The notes beneath the pieces are model-generated. The model saw only the letters and a program-made list of their open reading frames with translations. It ran no database searches and was not told the origin of the DNA. A program made the translations under genes and the position numbers. Below are positions 1-8,119 of a stretch of 42,759 bases of DNA, piece by piece. How positions within the stretch are numbered: position 1 is the stretch's first letter; each line of letters opens with the position of its first letter. Where the stretch lies: positions 1 through 42,759 of the IMG/VR virus record IMGVR_UViG_3300037189_030188, one strand, 5' to 3'. This DNA is from a virus.

Positions 1-252
1 GTTATGCTAATTAGAGTTGGTATGTAAACAGGTGTTATGCTAATTAGAGTAGGAAAATCAACAGGGGTTATGCTAATTAGAGTAGGAAAATCAATGGCTG
101 TTATGCTAATTAAACTTGGAATCTCTGGCAAAGGATCGAAAGCAATTAAACTTGGAATCTCTGGCAAAGGATCAAAAGCAATTAAACTTGGAATATCTGG
201 CAAGGGATCAAAGGTAATTAAACTTGGAATATCTGGCAAGGGATCAAAAGCT
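1..252. repeat. Two adjoining in-frame tandem repeat arrays (33-bp and 36-bp units)
   Basis: Bases 1-107 hold units of 33 bp starting at 1, 34, 67 and 100 (the last hybrid). Bases 108-251 hold four 36-bp units starting at 108, 144, 180 and 216. On the minus strand they encode 11-residue units of the type DFPTLISITPV and 12-residue units IPSLIAFDPLPE, so the reading frame is kept. Copies differ by a few bases, mostly silent or conservative (D/E, A/T). The 33-bp array may continue beyond the window. The plus-strand open frame over this region is a shadow of the repeats. Confidence 0.9.
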
Positions 253-1448
253 ATAATAGATGGTACGGGTGGTACTATTTCAATAATTGAAGGTACATTG
301 ATAGGTCCTATGGGTCCTATATCTAAGCAAGGAAATACAATCGGTGGTATTTGGGGCGTTGAAGGTGTAGGTATTGAAGGAAAAACAATAGGAGGTATAG
401 TTGGTATTGCGGGGATATTTATGGAAAAAGCAGGTGCCACAGTAGGAGCCACAGGCTCTGTGTCAGTTGTTCTAGCAACAGCAGTTTGAACTATTGTACA
501 ATTATTATTGTTTACAGTTACTATTGGGTCTATTGTTGCACTTACAGCATATTTGTGAGTACCAGAAGTGGATGTATTTGTTGATTGCCCGTCCCCAAAG
601 TCCAGTATATAACTGTTATAATTACCTTCGATAATAACATCATATTGAATAACTGTTCCGGATAATGGATCTTCACTTACAATATAAAAACTGAAACCAA
701 CATCAGGACAGCTATAATCATCAAAAATTATAGATAGTCCTTGCAAATTTCTTATTCTCCAGTCTAAAGTTTTTTTGTCTTCATCAAAGTTTTGGCCTAT
801 AAAGGTTTCAGTTTTGATAATAGCGTCTGAAATCTGATTATGATGTTCTGCTATGACAAATCCTCGAACATCAGTTCCTGCTTTATTGAATTTTGTATGA
901 CTGCCACCTAGGTTTCTGCTGCATCTTTTGAATTTTGTTACCTTGCCCTCAAAGACGATTGACAAGTTAGAGGCTTTATACCCTTTTCCGGGTTGTATTA
1001 TTTTGAATTCAGTGATGCTTCCTCCGGTGTCGGGATCTATATTGGAAACAATGACCTCAATTTTTGCATCATTGCCCTTGGCTCCTGCACCAGACTCTAC
1101 TATTTTAACTACTGGATAAAAATACCCAGAGCCTCCTTGAATTACTGGAATAGAAACTATACCTCCATATTCATTCACCACAATTTTCCCATGTGTTAAA
1201 CCAGAACCAACAGGTGCATTTTTTTCTACACTATCATAATAAAACAACTCTCCATCTATTGTTGCGAACCCATTATCTGCCCATACTTCTGGTCTATTAT
1301 CATCTACTGGTTTTATTGCTATTTCTTCTGCCCATGGTTGATTATTCTCTGTAGTTATAGTTTCTGATGTATTGTATACTTTAAAAAGCGTACTATCATT
1401 ATCGTAATTTTTAGGATATTTCGGTGTTGGGGGGAAAAAATTTACCAC
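1..1448 (-). CDS. PKD-domain tail fibre/adhesin with C-terminal repeats (partial, 3' end outside window)
   Basis: This is an open minus-strand frame of 482 visible codons that runs off the left edge. I chose the GTG at 1448 because AAGGA sits about 7 bases upstream, and there is no nearby ATG in frame. The middle contains AEHHNQISDAIIKTE, a motif shared with the next two genes, followed by a PKD-like segment (YILDFGDGQSTNTS...HKYAV). The rest is rich in Pro and Ile and ends in two families of short tandem repeats (bases 1-252). PKD folds are beta-sandwiches common in surface adhesins and phage fibres. With its position distal in the tail operon, this suggests an exposed receptor-binding or decoration protein. 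The PKD and paralogy assignment is good; the receptor-binding role is inference. Confidence 0.75.
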   Translation of the reverse strand, partial: MVNFFPPTPKYPKNYDNDSTLFKVYNTSETITTENNQPWAEEIAIKPVDDNRPEVWADNGFATIDGELFYYDSVEKNAPVGSGLTHGKIVVNEYGGIVSIPVIQGGSGYFYPVVKIVESGAGAKGNDAKIEVIVSNIDPDTGGSITEFKIIQPGKGYKASNLSIVFEGKVTKFKRCSRNLGGSHTKFNKAGTDVRGFVIAEHHNQISDAIIKTETFIGQNFDEDKKTLDWRIRNLQGLSIIFDDYSCPDVGFSFYIVSEDPLSGTVIQYDVIIEGNYNSYILDFGDGQSTNTSTSGTHKYAVSATIDPIVTVNNNNCTIVQTAVARTTDTEPVAPTVAPAFSINIPAIPTIPPIVFPSIPTPSTPQIPPIVFPCLDIGPIGPINVPSIIEIVPPVPSIIAFDPLPDIPSLITFDPLPDIPSLIAFDPLPEIPSLIAFDPLPEIPSLISITAIDFPTLISITPVDFPTLISITPVYIPTLISI

Positions 1449-1460
1449 TTTAATTCCTTT

Positions 1461-3791
1461 TTAAAATATTGTCATTTGCCACTGTTTTCCAGATGGCCTA
1501 TAACCTACGCTACTGAATGTAGTATCTATTTCACTAAATTTTATAAAAGATTTATTGCTATAATCAAAACTTAGATAAGCCATCTTATCCGCATCAGAAG
1601 CAGCAAGCAAAGTTTGACTAGAGTTGTCAAAACCTAAAACATTTGTATCCTGGAGCGACCTAAAAGTTGAACTAAAACCTGGTCCTCCAGACGCCCAAGT
1701 TCCACTAGACGGTGAATATGCAGTAACAGATCCAGAATTGTTGAAAAAATATACGCCTTGACTTAAAGAAACCAACTGCCCTTCTACTTTAGAAGACCCT
1801 GGCATGTCATTTAATTTTTTTATGTCAACAAAAGGATCACTACCAAAACCACTTGTTTTATAAAATGATTTTATTCTAAAGAAATTGCCCGACATTGAAT
1901 TTACGCCAGAATTTCTTAAAAAGTATCCTGAGTCATAATGCCATGTAGACCTATAAACACTCATATGGCCTTGATCCGGTTGTCCCCCTGTATAGGTAAC
2001 TACATTTTGCGTCAACTCAAATGCTCCATTTTTATAATTGGAGTTAGCAAATATTGTTTGAGAATTAACAAAAGTACTTAAATTATAAGTGTCTTTATTT
2101 TGATTAGTTGGAGAAGTATCCGCTAGTATAGATGTTGTTACTCCTCCTAATATGAAATATAATTGATCAGTTGATGCAAAAGAAACCCAGTTCCAGGGTC
2201 TATTTATATTGGGTCTAGAAGAATAAGTGTCTAAAAAACCACTATATTCTTTAATGTAAACTTTTTCTGCACTGACGCTATCTGTTGGGCTTCTACCGCT
2301 AGCCCAATAAATCAGGGCGGTTCCTCCATCGCCAGACCCTTCATTGCTATTTAAAGCGGATCCATTGTTTTTCAAGAATTCTTTTTTTTGTTGTGTTGAA
2401 TTATTTTGTGAATCAAGAAAAGAACTATTTATATAAAGATTTAAAGAACTAGCAGAACTTTTTGTTTTAAAAGTTTCACTAATTAAACCAAACTCATAAG
2501 AAAAAACTTCAGTTTGAGAATCATTAAAATTCCATAGCCATAAATTATAATTTTCGATGATATCGAAAGCATTTGGGTATAGTGTTATTCTATAAGATCC
2601 ATACTTAGTATCGGTTCTTAGTGCCAAATCAAAATATCCCCCGGCTCCAAATAAAGCCTTAGTGGTGGAATTGTTATTATGGTTTAAATCATCATTTAAA
2701 GACCAAGTGTAACTGCTTATTGGGTCTATTGGTGTGTTTCCTTGATCCACCACTTCGCCTGCTTGACTTCTATCATACCCATCTTGATCAGTATAAGACC
2801 CTGGTATAGGAGTTCTATTTATCTCATCTGCAATTTTAACTTCTATTAAAGAATTAATTGGAGATCTTATTTTAGGAAAAGTTGTATAAGGACCATTGTT
2901 TAAAGGTTGTCCAGGGGTTACCAACTGACCACTTTTTTGAACAAAATTTATAACAGCTTCATTAGGTGCTGGATATCTAACATTAATCATGTCTTCAAAA
3001 ACAACAGTATCAGAACCAAAATCATTTGTCACGGTCAAAGAAACGTCATACAATCCTGGTTTGTTATATGTTTTTTCTATTACGCAAGGATTGTTTATTG
3101 GGCATGTTTCATAAGCCTCTACGTTTGAAATAGTAGAAGGAAATATTCCATCTATTATAGAAATATAGCTTATGTTGGAAACTATATTATTATCTCCAAA
3201 ATTCCATAAATGCTCTATATTTGTTGATGCTCCATCAGTACCTAATCTAAAACTTAAATCTGTAAAATTTACTGTTAAAGGAACTAAGCCTACTGTTTTA
3301 TCTGCCTTAAACCATGCTTTAGGAGGTAAAACTAATTTTCTTAAATAGTTTATTCTTTGCTCCATAGTTCCTTTTAGCGGCTCTGAAGCTACTTCACCTT
3401 CCTTCCCAGCAAAATTTTCTATTTTGATTAGAGCATTTTTTAAATTATTGTGATGTAAAGACATTACGTTTTGAGTAACATTGGTTATATCTTTATATTT
3501 AGGAGCATCAATAAAACCAGGCAGTAACTCAAGTCCATCGAAGGTGGTTGAGGTCTTTGATGAATAATAAAAAGATAAAGCTCTATATTCTGGATCGCTA
3601 CACTGTTCGGTTAATGTAATAATTCCTGTTGAACTAAAATTACTCATAACAGTTTCATCTGCTAATACTACTATTGAGGTATCACCAGGATTATAGTCTT
3701 CAACTAATCTTACTCTTAGTCCATCGCTTACAAAAAATAAACTTTGATCCGTGTCTATTGCATCAGGATATGTTGTACTGGGTATAGTCAT
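1461..3791 (-). CDS. PKD-domain tail fibre/adhesin, 776 aa
   Basis: This large secreted-type beta-rich protein has no signal peptide, as expected for a virion protein. The motif LHHNNLKNALIKIENFAG lies near residue 115 and aligns with AEHHN...DAIIQIENNLG in the neighbouring gene. It is followed by a PKD-like domain near residues 155-275 (HLWNFGDN, then YDVSLTVTNDFGSD). The C-terminal 500 residues are rich in Ser, Asn and Tyr with no recognised domain and would suit a fibre shaft or tip. The start overlaps the stop of the upstream gene (ATGA at 3788-3791), indicating translational coupling. It probably arose by duplication together with its two neighbours. The receptor-binding role is inferred from position and composition. 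Confidence 0.7.
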   Translation of the reverse strand: MTIPSTTYPDAIDTDQSLFFVSDGLRVRLVEDYNPGDTSIVVLADETVMSNFSSTGIITLTEQCSDPEYRALSFYYSSKTSTTFDGLELLPGFIDAPKYKDITNVTQNVMSLHHNNLKNALIKIENFAGKEGEVASEPLKGTMEQRINYLRKLVLPPKAWFKADKTVGLVPLTVNFTDLSFRLGTDGASTNIEHLWNFGDNNIVSNISYISIIDGIFPSTISNVEAYETCPINNPCVIEKTYNKPGLYDVSLTVTNDFGSDTVVFEDMINVRYPAPNEAVINFVQKSGQLVTPGQPLNNGPYTTFPKIRSPINSLIEVKIADEINRTPIPGSYTDQDGYDRSQAGEVVDQGNTPIDPISSYTWSLNDDLNHNNNSTTKALFGAGGYFDLALRTDTKYGSYRITLYPNAFDIIENYNLWLWNFNDSQTEVFSYEFGLISETFKTKSSASSLNLYINSSFLDSQNNSTQQKKEFLKNNGSALNSNEGSGDGGTALIYWASGRSPTDSVSAEKVYIKEYSGFLDTYSSRPNINRPWNWVSFASTDQLYFILGGVTTSILADTSPTNQNKDTYNLSTFVNSQTIFANSNYKNGAFELTQNVVTYTGGQPDQGHMSVYRSTWHYDSGYFLRNSGVNSMSGNFFRIKSFYKTSGFGSDPFVDIKKLNDMPGSSKVEGQLVSLSQGVYFFNNSGSVTAYSPSSGTWASGGPGFSSTFRSLQDTNVLGFDNSSQTLLAASDADKMAYLSFDYSNKSFIKFSEIDTTFSSVGYRPSGKQWQMTIF

Positions 3792-4828
3792 CTTACGATC
3801 ACTCCACTTCCAGGGCTAAGATAAGATTTTTTTAGAGTCTGGTCTGCAAATAAAGACAAAAGCGTTACCTTATATTCACCATTGATTTGCTTATTGCTAG
3901 GTTTATCAAAAATATAATCCAATGTATGTATGTTTGGATTGGACTCCAATATGTTTTTTTCTCCTATAACCCACCACCTTTGTATAATATCTCCGTCAGT
4001 CTGATCTATAAAATGAAAAGTAGTCGGACTTATGCTTTCATTGTCAGCCGTTTCTTGTGAAACCCCAAATAATGGAGTTACATAAAAAAATGGTTGAACC
4101 AAAGTGTTGTTTACCTCTATATAATTTGATTTTGTTGAATAGCCCTGTGCTCCTAAAGATGTAATTATATTTAATTTTACAGTATAAATTCCTTCTTTAA
4201 CATATGTGTGAGTAGGAGAAAAATCTATTGAGGTGGAGCCATCTCCAAAATCCCATAAACATCTAATAATCGGACCAGTGCTAAAGTTTTGAAAGCGAAC
4301 CTTTAAAGGAGCTACTCCTTTAGTAGGATAGGATCTAAATATTGCTTTTGGCGAAAGAAACCTTCTTTCTTGTTCTTTCAATATTTGATTTAAAGAACCT
4401 TCGGCAGGAGTTACGTTCACTCCTAAATTGTTTTCAATTTGAATAATAGCATCTTTAACAGAATTGTGATGTTCTGCAAATACCGCATTAGAAACAAAAC
4501 TTCCAGCAGGCCATTTATTGGTTCTGGAACCAGCAAAACCTCTGATTATATCTTTAAATAAATTGTTGGTTTTACCTTCATAATAAACCATCTCATAAGG
4601 ACCAGGTTTACCTGGAGGCGGTCCTATTCTCAATATGCCATTTTCAGGAAAAGCAGAATTATCTTCTACAACAATATATTTGCCAGCATATGTTAAACTT
4701 TGTTTTAGTATTGTGAATGTATTGTTTGTTGCTTGATATAGTTGGCTTTTTGTGTCCAAACTTTCTGGATATAAAGACAGTTGACCAACAGTGTAGCCTA
4801 CATCTTGCGAAGAAACTCTTGTTGCCAT
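3788..4828 (-). CDS. PKD-domain tail/fibre protein, 346 aa
   Basis: This is the shortest of three tandem paralogues. The N-terminal 115 residues contain a GIxRGFAG-type segment and then AEHHNSVKDAIIQIENNLG. A clear PKD domain follows at about residues 165-240 (CLWDFGDGSTS, HTYVKEGIYTVKLNI). A second, weaker PKD-like or Ig-like unit may fill residues 245-340 (TTFHFIDQTDGDIIQRWWVIGE). It probably forms the proximal part of a fibre or a baseplate-attached collar for the longer paralogues, but that is inference. Its ATG overlaps the stop of the upstream gene. Confidence 0.7.
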   Translation of the reverse strand: MATRVSSQDVGYTVGQLSLYPESLDTKSQLYQATNNTFTILKQSLTYAGKYIVVEDNSAFPENGILRIGPPPGKPGPYEMVYYEGKTNNLFKDIIRGFAGSRTNKWPAGSFVSNAVFAEHHNSVKDAIIQIENNLGVNVTPAEGSLNQILKEQERRFLSPKAIFRSYPTKGVAPLKVRFQNFSTGPIIRCLWDFGDGSTSIDFSPTHTYVKEGIYTVKLNIITSLGAQGYSTKSNYIEVNNTLVQPFFYVTPLFGVSQETADNESISPTTFHFIDQTDGDIIQRWWVIGEKNILESNPNIHTLDYIFDKPSNKQINGEYKVTLLSLFADQTLKKSYLSPGSGVIVR

Positions 4829-5520
4829 TATTCTGGTTTTTCCTTATTTTGTTCTAAATTTTTTACTATTTGTGAATACCGTATATTTAAGGTATTTAAT
4901 ATTTGTTTTTTTAATTGAATGTCATCTGGTAGTGCTACTACTGTTTCGACCAACTCTGTATCTAGTTGTCCACCTAGCAACATCTTTAAATTAAGTTTTT
5001 GTGATAATTTCTCGGACCAGTATTCTTTTTGAGCCTCTATATCATCTAAGTCCCTTAAAGGTTCATTTTTTTCTAGTGATTTGAATAGTTCCAAAAAGAA
5101 ACGCGATTCTTCTTCTATATACCTTTTTTTTGTTAAAAGTCCCGATAAAGAAGAAATAATTGCTGTTTTTTGTCTTTTTATTTTTCTTAATTTTATATTG
5201 TTTTCTTTAGTTCTTAATTTTTTAATTATTTCATCTTTTTCATTTTTTTCTGTATTATTTTGAGAAAGATTTAATAAACTTTCTTCTATCTCCAACAATT
5301 CTAATTGATCTTTTTGGTCTTCGTATTCTAAATTTAAAGATTCCAAAGATTCTTTTCTAACTTTTAATTCTCTTAAACATTGCCACATTTTTCCTTGATT
5401 TGTTGGCTCTTTACCTATTAAAAAATATCTTAATTGAAAATAACTGTGTCTTTCAGCAGGTGAATTTTCAAGTATTTTGGATATTTCTTGATTTATTTCT
5501 AACATTTCTAGATTTGACAT
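4828..5520 (-). CDS. Coiled-coil protein, 230 aa, unknown function
   Basis: I do not recognise the family. Residues about 50-160 are a long charged helix with heptad-like Leu/Ile spacing (ESLESLNLEYEDQKDQLELL), rich in Lys and Glu, and the rest is also helical. The ATG at 5520 has AAGG about 8 bases upstream. It is the first minus-strand gene after the plus-strand insertion at 5578 and sits directly upstream of the PKD genes with an overlapping stop/start. A fibre-assembly chaperone or scaffold would fit both the position and the coiled coil, but nothing in the sequence proves it. Confidence 0.6.
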   Translation of the reverse strand: MSNLEMLEINQEISKILENSPAERHSYFQLRYFLIGKEPTNQGKMWQCLRELKVRKESLESLNLEYEDQKDQLELLEIEESLLNLSQNNTEKNEKDEIIKKLRTKENNIKLRKIKRQKTAIISSLSGLLTKKRYIEEESRFFLELFKSLEKNEPLRDLDDIEAQKEYWSEKLSQKLNLKMLLGGQLDTELVETVVALPDDIQLKKQILNTLNIRYSQIVKNLEQNKEKPE

Positions 5521-5537
5521 GATTTTACCTTTTTAGT

Positions 5538-5562
5538 ATAACTCTAAATTAATAAGAGTTAT
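5538..5562. promoter_or_regulatory. 8-bp perfect inverted repeat between divergent genes
   Basis: ATAACTCT (5538-5545) is mirrored by AGAGTTAT (5555-5562) across a 9-base spacer, in the short gap between divergent genes 5520(-) and 5578(+). The right arm ends 2 bases before the GAGG ribosome-binding site of the plus-strand gene. It could be an operator or a 5' UTR hairpin controlling access to that site; it could also be chance in AT-rich DNA. Confidence 0.35.
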
Positions 5563-5577
5563 TTGAGGAAAAAAACA

Positions 5578-6090
5578 ATGAATTATCTAAAAAACAAAAG
5601 AGCCTATTTGTCAGGAGCAATTGAATTTGGTGGAGAATATAATTGGCGTAATGAACCGATAAAAACATTAACAGAAAAGTTTGAGATAAATATTTTTGAT
5701 CCATTTAGTGATCCCAAAGGGCAATGGACCTCAGAATTAAAAGAGACCAGAGAAAATAAAGACTATAACAGACTAGCAGAAATAGCAAAATCTTTTGCTA
5801 GAAGAGATTTGTGTATGGTCGATAGAAGTGATTTTTTAATTGCTTATATGCCATATAAAGTGCCCACAACAGGCACTATTCATGAAATTATAGTTAGTAG
5901 CAATGCAAAAAAACCAACTCTTATAGTATGCCCAGAAGGAAAAGAATATGCTCCAGCATGGTTGTGGGGCATATTGCCAAAAGATTCTTTTTTTGGATCT
6001 TGGAATGAACTTTACAGTTATCTTCAAGATGTAACCGATGGAAAGCATGCCTCTAATAATAGATGGCACTTTTGTTATGGTCTTATATAA
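5578..6090 (+). CDS. Nucleoside 2-deoxyribosyltransferase-like protein, 170 aa
   Basis: The opening RAYLSGAIEF..., the middle FARRDLCMVDRSDFLIAYMP and the following TTGTIHEIIVSSNAKKPTLIVCPE match the plan of the nucleoside 2-deoxyribosyltransferase-like superfamily (Rossmann-like; D-x-S/D-D-hhh and G-T-hh-E-hh motifs). Members transfer deoxyribose between bases or hydrolyse nucleotides, so this may alter the nucleotide pool during infection. GAGG at 5565-5568 sets the start at ATG 5578 rather than the TTG at 5563. It is the only plus-strand gene inside a 24-kb minus-strand tail block, and its end overlaps the converging gene by 8 bases, which suggests a later cassette insertion. Enzyme class is likely; substrate unknown. 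Confidence 0.65.
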   Translation: MNYLKNKRAYLSGAIEFGGEYNWRNEPIKTLTEKFEINIFDPFSDPKGQWTSELKETRENKDYNRLAEIAKSFARRDLCMVDRSDFLIAYMPYKVPTTGTIHEIIVSSNAKKPTLIVCPEGKEYAPAWLWGILPKDSFFGSWNELYSYLQDVTDGKHASNNRWHFCYGLI

Positions 6091-6619
6091 TGGAAGAATT
6101 GGCTATTGCCTTAAATCTATAGCCTTTTGATATTGCCTCTGCTGCCCATAAAGTCTTTACATTTTCTAAACTTTCCTCTTCATTAATATTGCCAATTTCT
6201 TTCATGGCTTTTTTATGAAAAAACAATCCATTTAATGATCCGCTAACAAAGTCGTACTTATAATCAACTATTGGAAAAAGAATATCTTTGTCGTCCTCTA
6301 TAAAAACAGAAAATTTTTCATTTAATTTAGAACGAACAGTGCTACCAGCAAAAACAATAAAGTTCCAATCAGTTTTAGAATTTTTAACACCTACATTTAT
6401 AAGAGAAGAAAATGTATTTTTGCCTTTAAAAGTAGGACATATTGATCTCATTTCTTTTAAATCAATATTCTTTGCCCCGCTATCAGTTACACAAATAAAA
6501 GGAATATTTTTATATCTATTTTTTATAGAATTTGCAGTAGAGATTAAAAGATTAATTTTTCTCTCAGAACAAAGTATTATAAATCCGTAATCAAATATTT
6601 TTTTACTATAAAGTTTCAT
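6083..6619 (-). CDS. Glycosyltransferase-like protein, 178 aa
   Basis: The sequence has the feel of a small GT-A type fold: an N-terminal strand-helix (YGFIILCSERKINLLISTANSI), a VTDSGAK segment, a central WNFIVFAGST, and C-terminal GLFFHKKAMKEIG and ESLENVKTLWAAEAISKGYRF, typical of the acceptor side of family 2-like transferases. No classical DxD is evident (EDDKD at about residue 108 could serve). It could glycosylate DNA, a fibre or the host surface. Its start overlaps the stop of the upstream fibre gene (6616-6619), so it is translated as part of the tail operon. Confidence 0.4.
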   Translation of the reverse strand: MKLYSKKIFDYGFIILCSERKINLLISTANSIKNRYKNIPFICVTDSGAKNIDLKEMRSICPTFKGKNTFSSLINVGVKNSKTDWNFIVFAGSTVRSKLNEKFSVFIEDDKDILFPIVDYKYDFVSGSLNGLFFHKKAMKEIGNINEEESLENVKTLWAAEAISKGYRFKAIANSSII

Positions 6620-7494
6620 GCTAATAAAACATCAAAATCTATTCTTATTATATCGCTAGAACTAATTGGATAGGCCAATTGAAAAGTTCCATTCGTATGG
6701 TTAGGAGTAAACTTATTTGGTAACCATGAAGAATTATTAGGAGTTGTTGCAGGTGCATAATATACTTCATACTCGCTGCTTAGTCTAACTCCATTTATGT
6801 AGACTCTTAGACTTCCTTCCATAAATTGTGTATTTACATTGTTAACACTAAAATTGATATAATCAGAAGTTATTGGCTCTAAATCATAATAGTGTCTATG
6901 AGCAAATTCTACTCCTAAATTTAAAACTGGCTTTATGACATTAGGATTTTCAACCTCCCATCCGATGTACTCAGATGGTTGTAGTTGGACTACTGTATTA
7001 TCAAATAAGCAAATATTTGATGCACAAAAAGCGGAAGGAATTAAAGATATATTTGAAGGCGTTGGTATGAAAACTTCAAGAGCAAAACTAGTAGCATTAT
7101 TTGCTACCAGAGCCAATTTATCCCGTTCTGCTTCTAGCATCTTAACAAAAGGAACGGGATTAGATAAAACATATCCATAGGTATTTTCATAAATATCTAT
7201 TTGACTAATAGACAACGTAGCAGATCCATCTTCATGCATGGCAATGTTGTGCACTGCTTGATCTATTGCAATTGGCTTTAAATCACCACTATCTTCTAAA
7301 GATTGATCCAATCTTACGGCCACATTGCTTTGAGATCCTGCAGCATCTTGTAAGATTTGTGACTGATTATCCACAGCATTGTTAATAGCAATATCCCTAT
7401 CTTCCAATGCTTTTAGGGGTAAATTATCATATTCCCAATGATATGGCTGATCTGCTGCATATAGTGGAACCGGCATTTTTGTTAAATCTGGCAC
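6616..7494 (-). CDS. Tail fibre or baseplate-associated virion protein, 292 aa
   Basis: I cannot name a family. The N-terminus (PVPLYAADQPYHWEYDNLPLKALEDRD) is of the kind seen in phage fibre proteins that attach to baseplates. The middle is helical, and the C-terminal half is beta-rich and aromatic (EFAHRHYYDLEP, SLRVYINGVRLSSEYEVYY, GTFQLAYPISSSDIIRIDFDV), resembling a small beta-sandwich or carbohydrate-binding fibre tip. It lies between baseplate genes and the PKD fibre genes, which supports a structural role. Confidence 0.55.
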   Translation of the reverse strand: MPDLTKMPVPLYAADQPYHWEYDNLPLKALEDRDIAINNAVDNQSQILQDAAGSQSNVAVRLDQSLEDSGDLKPIAIDQAVHNIAMHEDGSATLSISQIDIYENTYGYVLSNPVPFVKMLEAERDKLALVANNATSFALEVFIPTPSNISLIPSAFCASNICLFDNTVVQLQPSEYIGWEVENPNVIKPVLNLGVEFAHRHYYDLEPITSDYINFSVNNVNTQFMEGSLRVYINGVRLSSEYEVYYAPATTPNNSSWLPNKFTPNHTNGTFQLAYPISSSDIIRIDFDVLLA

Positions 7495-7503
7495 TTTAGC
7501 TCC

Positions 7504-7641
7504 TTATACATCTAATTCCCAAGGTTCTTCGTTTAATTTTATACAGTTTTCTATATTAAATTGCATTAATAATTTATTTATATATTCTATTTTTTTATCG
7601 AATTCTTTTTTTCTTTTTTTGTCTAACCAAAAATTTTTCAT
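7504..7641 (-). CDS. Small basic protein, 45 aa, unknown
   Basis: This gene is short. ATG at 7641 is preceded by AGGAGC at ideal distance, and the frame ends with TAA at 7504, 10 bases before the next gene. The protein is Lys- and Glu-rich, starts MKNFWLDKKRKKEF and ends EEPWELDV, and looks helical. It fills the gap between two tail genes exactly, which argues that it is real. Function unknown; a small assembly factor is possible. Confidence 0.6.
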   Translation of the reverse strand: MKNFWLDKKRKKEFDKKIEYINKLLMQFNIENCIKLNEEPWELDV

Positions 7642-7648
7642 AATGCTC

Positions 7649-8119
7649 CTAAACAAAACTTAATCGCCAATTAAATGTAATTTGAATATCACTTGTTTTA
7701 TTTAAATCTGGAAAAGTCACCATGCTATAAAAATCACCAGTAGACATTTGAAGGGCCATTTCATTTAATGCATATCCGTTTGCTTCATTAAATCTTAATA
7801 CAGATGTAAAAATTGCCTGATATGGCATGTTGCTATCTATAGAAGATATTACAGGTTTTGATGCTCTTGTTGTTCCAAATAAACCATTTCTACTTGTATT
7901 TACATATTTTTTTGTTCCACCACTTGTCCCACCATCCCCAAAAACCATTCGAGATATATAAAAATTATAATCTCCCGTAAAATTATTTGCTAAAGATGCA
8001 GCCAAAGCTTCTCTTCCTTTGGATAAAACTGTATTTTTAAAACCAAATGGGGTTTTTTCTCCATTTATATTTTCTATTACTCCATAAACTTCACCTAAAG
8101 TTTTTATATTTTCATTCAT
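7649..8119 (-). CDS. Tail protein, 156 aa (probable fibre/collar component)
   Basis: The start at ATG 8119 is chosen because AGGAGA lies 5-9 bases upstream; an upstream in-frame codon at 8149 lacks such a site. The ATG overlaps the last codons of the tail protein I-like gene. The protein is predicted beta-rich (YNFYISRMVFGDGGTSGG, YALNEMALQMSTGDFYSMVTFPDL, IQITFNWRLSFV), resembling small phage tail-collar or fibre-connector proteins that follow tail protein I in many contractile phages. Family assignment is by position and general character only. Confidence 0.5.
   Translation of the reverse strand: MNENIKTLGEVYGVIENINGEKTPFGFKNTVLSKGREALAASLANNFTGDYNFYISRMVFGDGGTSGGTKKYVNTSRNGLFGTTRASKPVISSIDSNMPYQAIFTSVLRFNEANGYALNEMALQMSTGDFYSMVTFPDLNKTSDIQITFNWRLSFV

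Noticed and set aside
1-252. Repeat array as a possible CRISPR
   Set aside because: Repeats are contiguous with no unique spacers, keep a reading frame and encode a fibre segment.
37-489. Plus-strand open frame of 150 codons with LGISGKGSK repeats
   Set aside because: It is the reverse-strand shadow of the in-frame repeats of the minus-strand fibre gene, which has a proper start site, paralogues and a PKD domain.
7565-7585. TATAAATA-like string on the minus strand as a T4-type late promoter
   Set aside because: The same string occurs by chance inside several genes of this AT-rich sequence, with no consistent position before gene starts.
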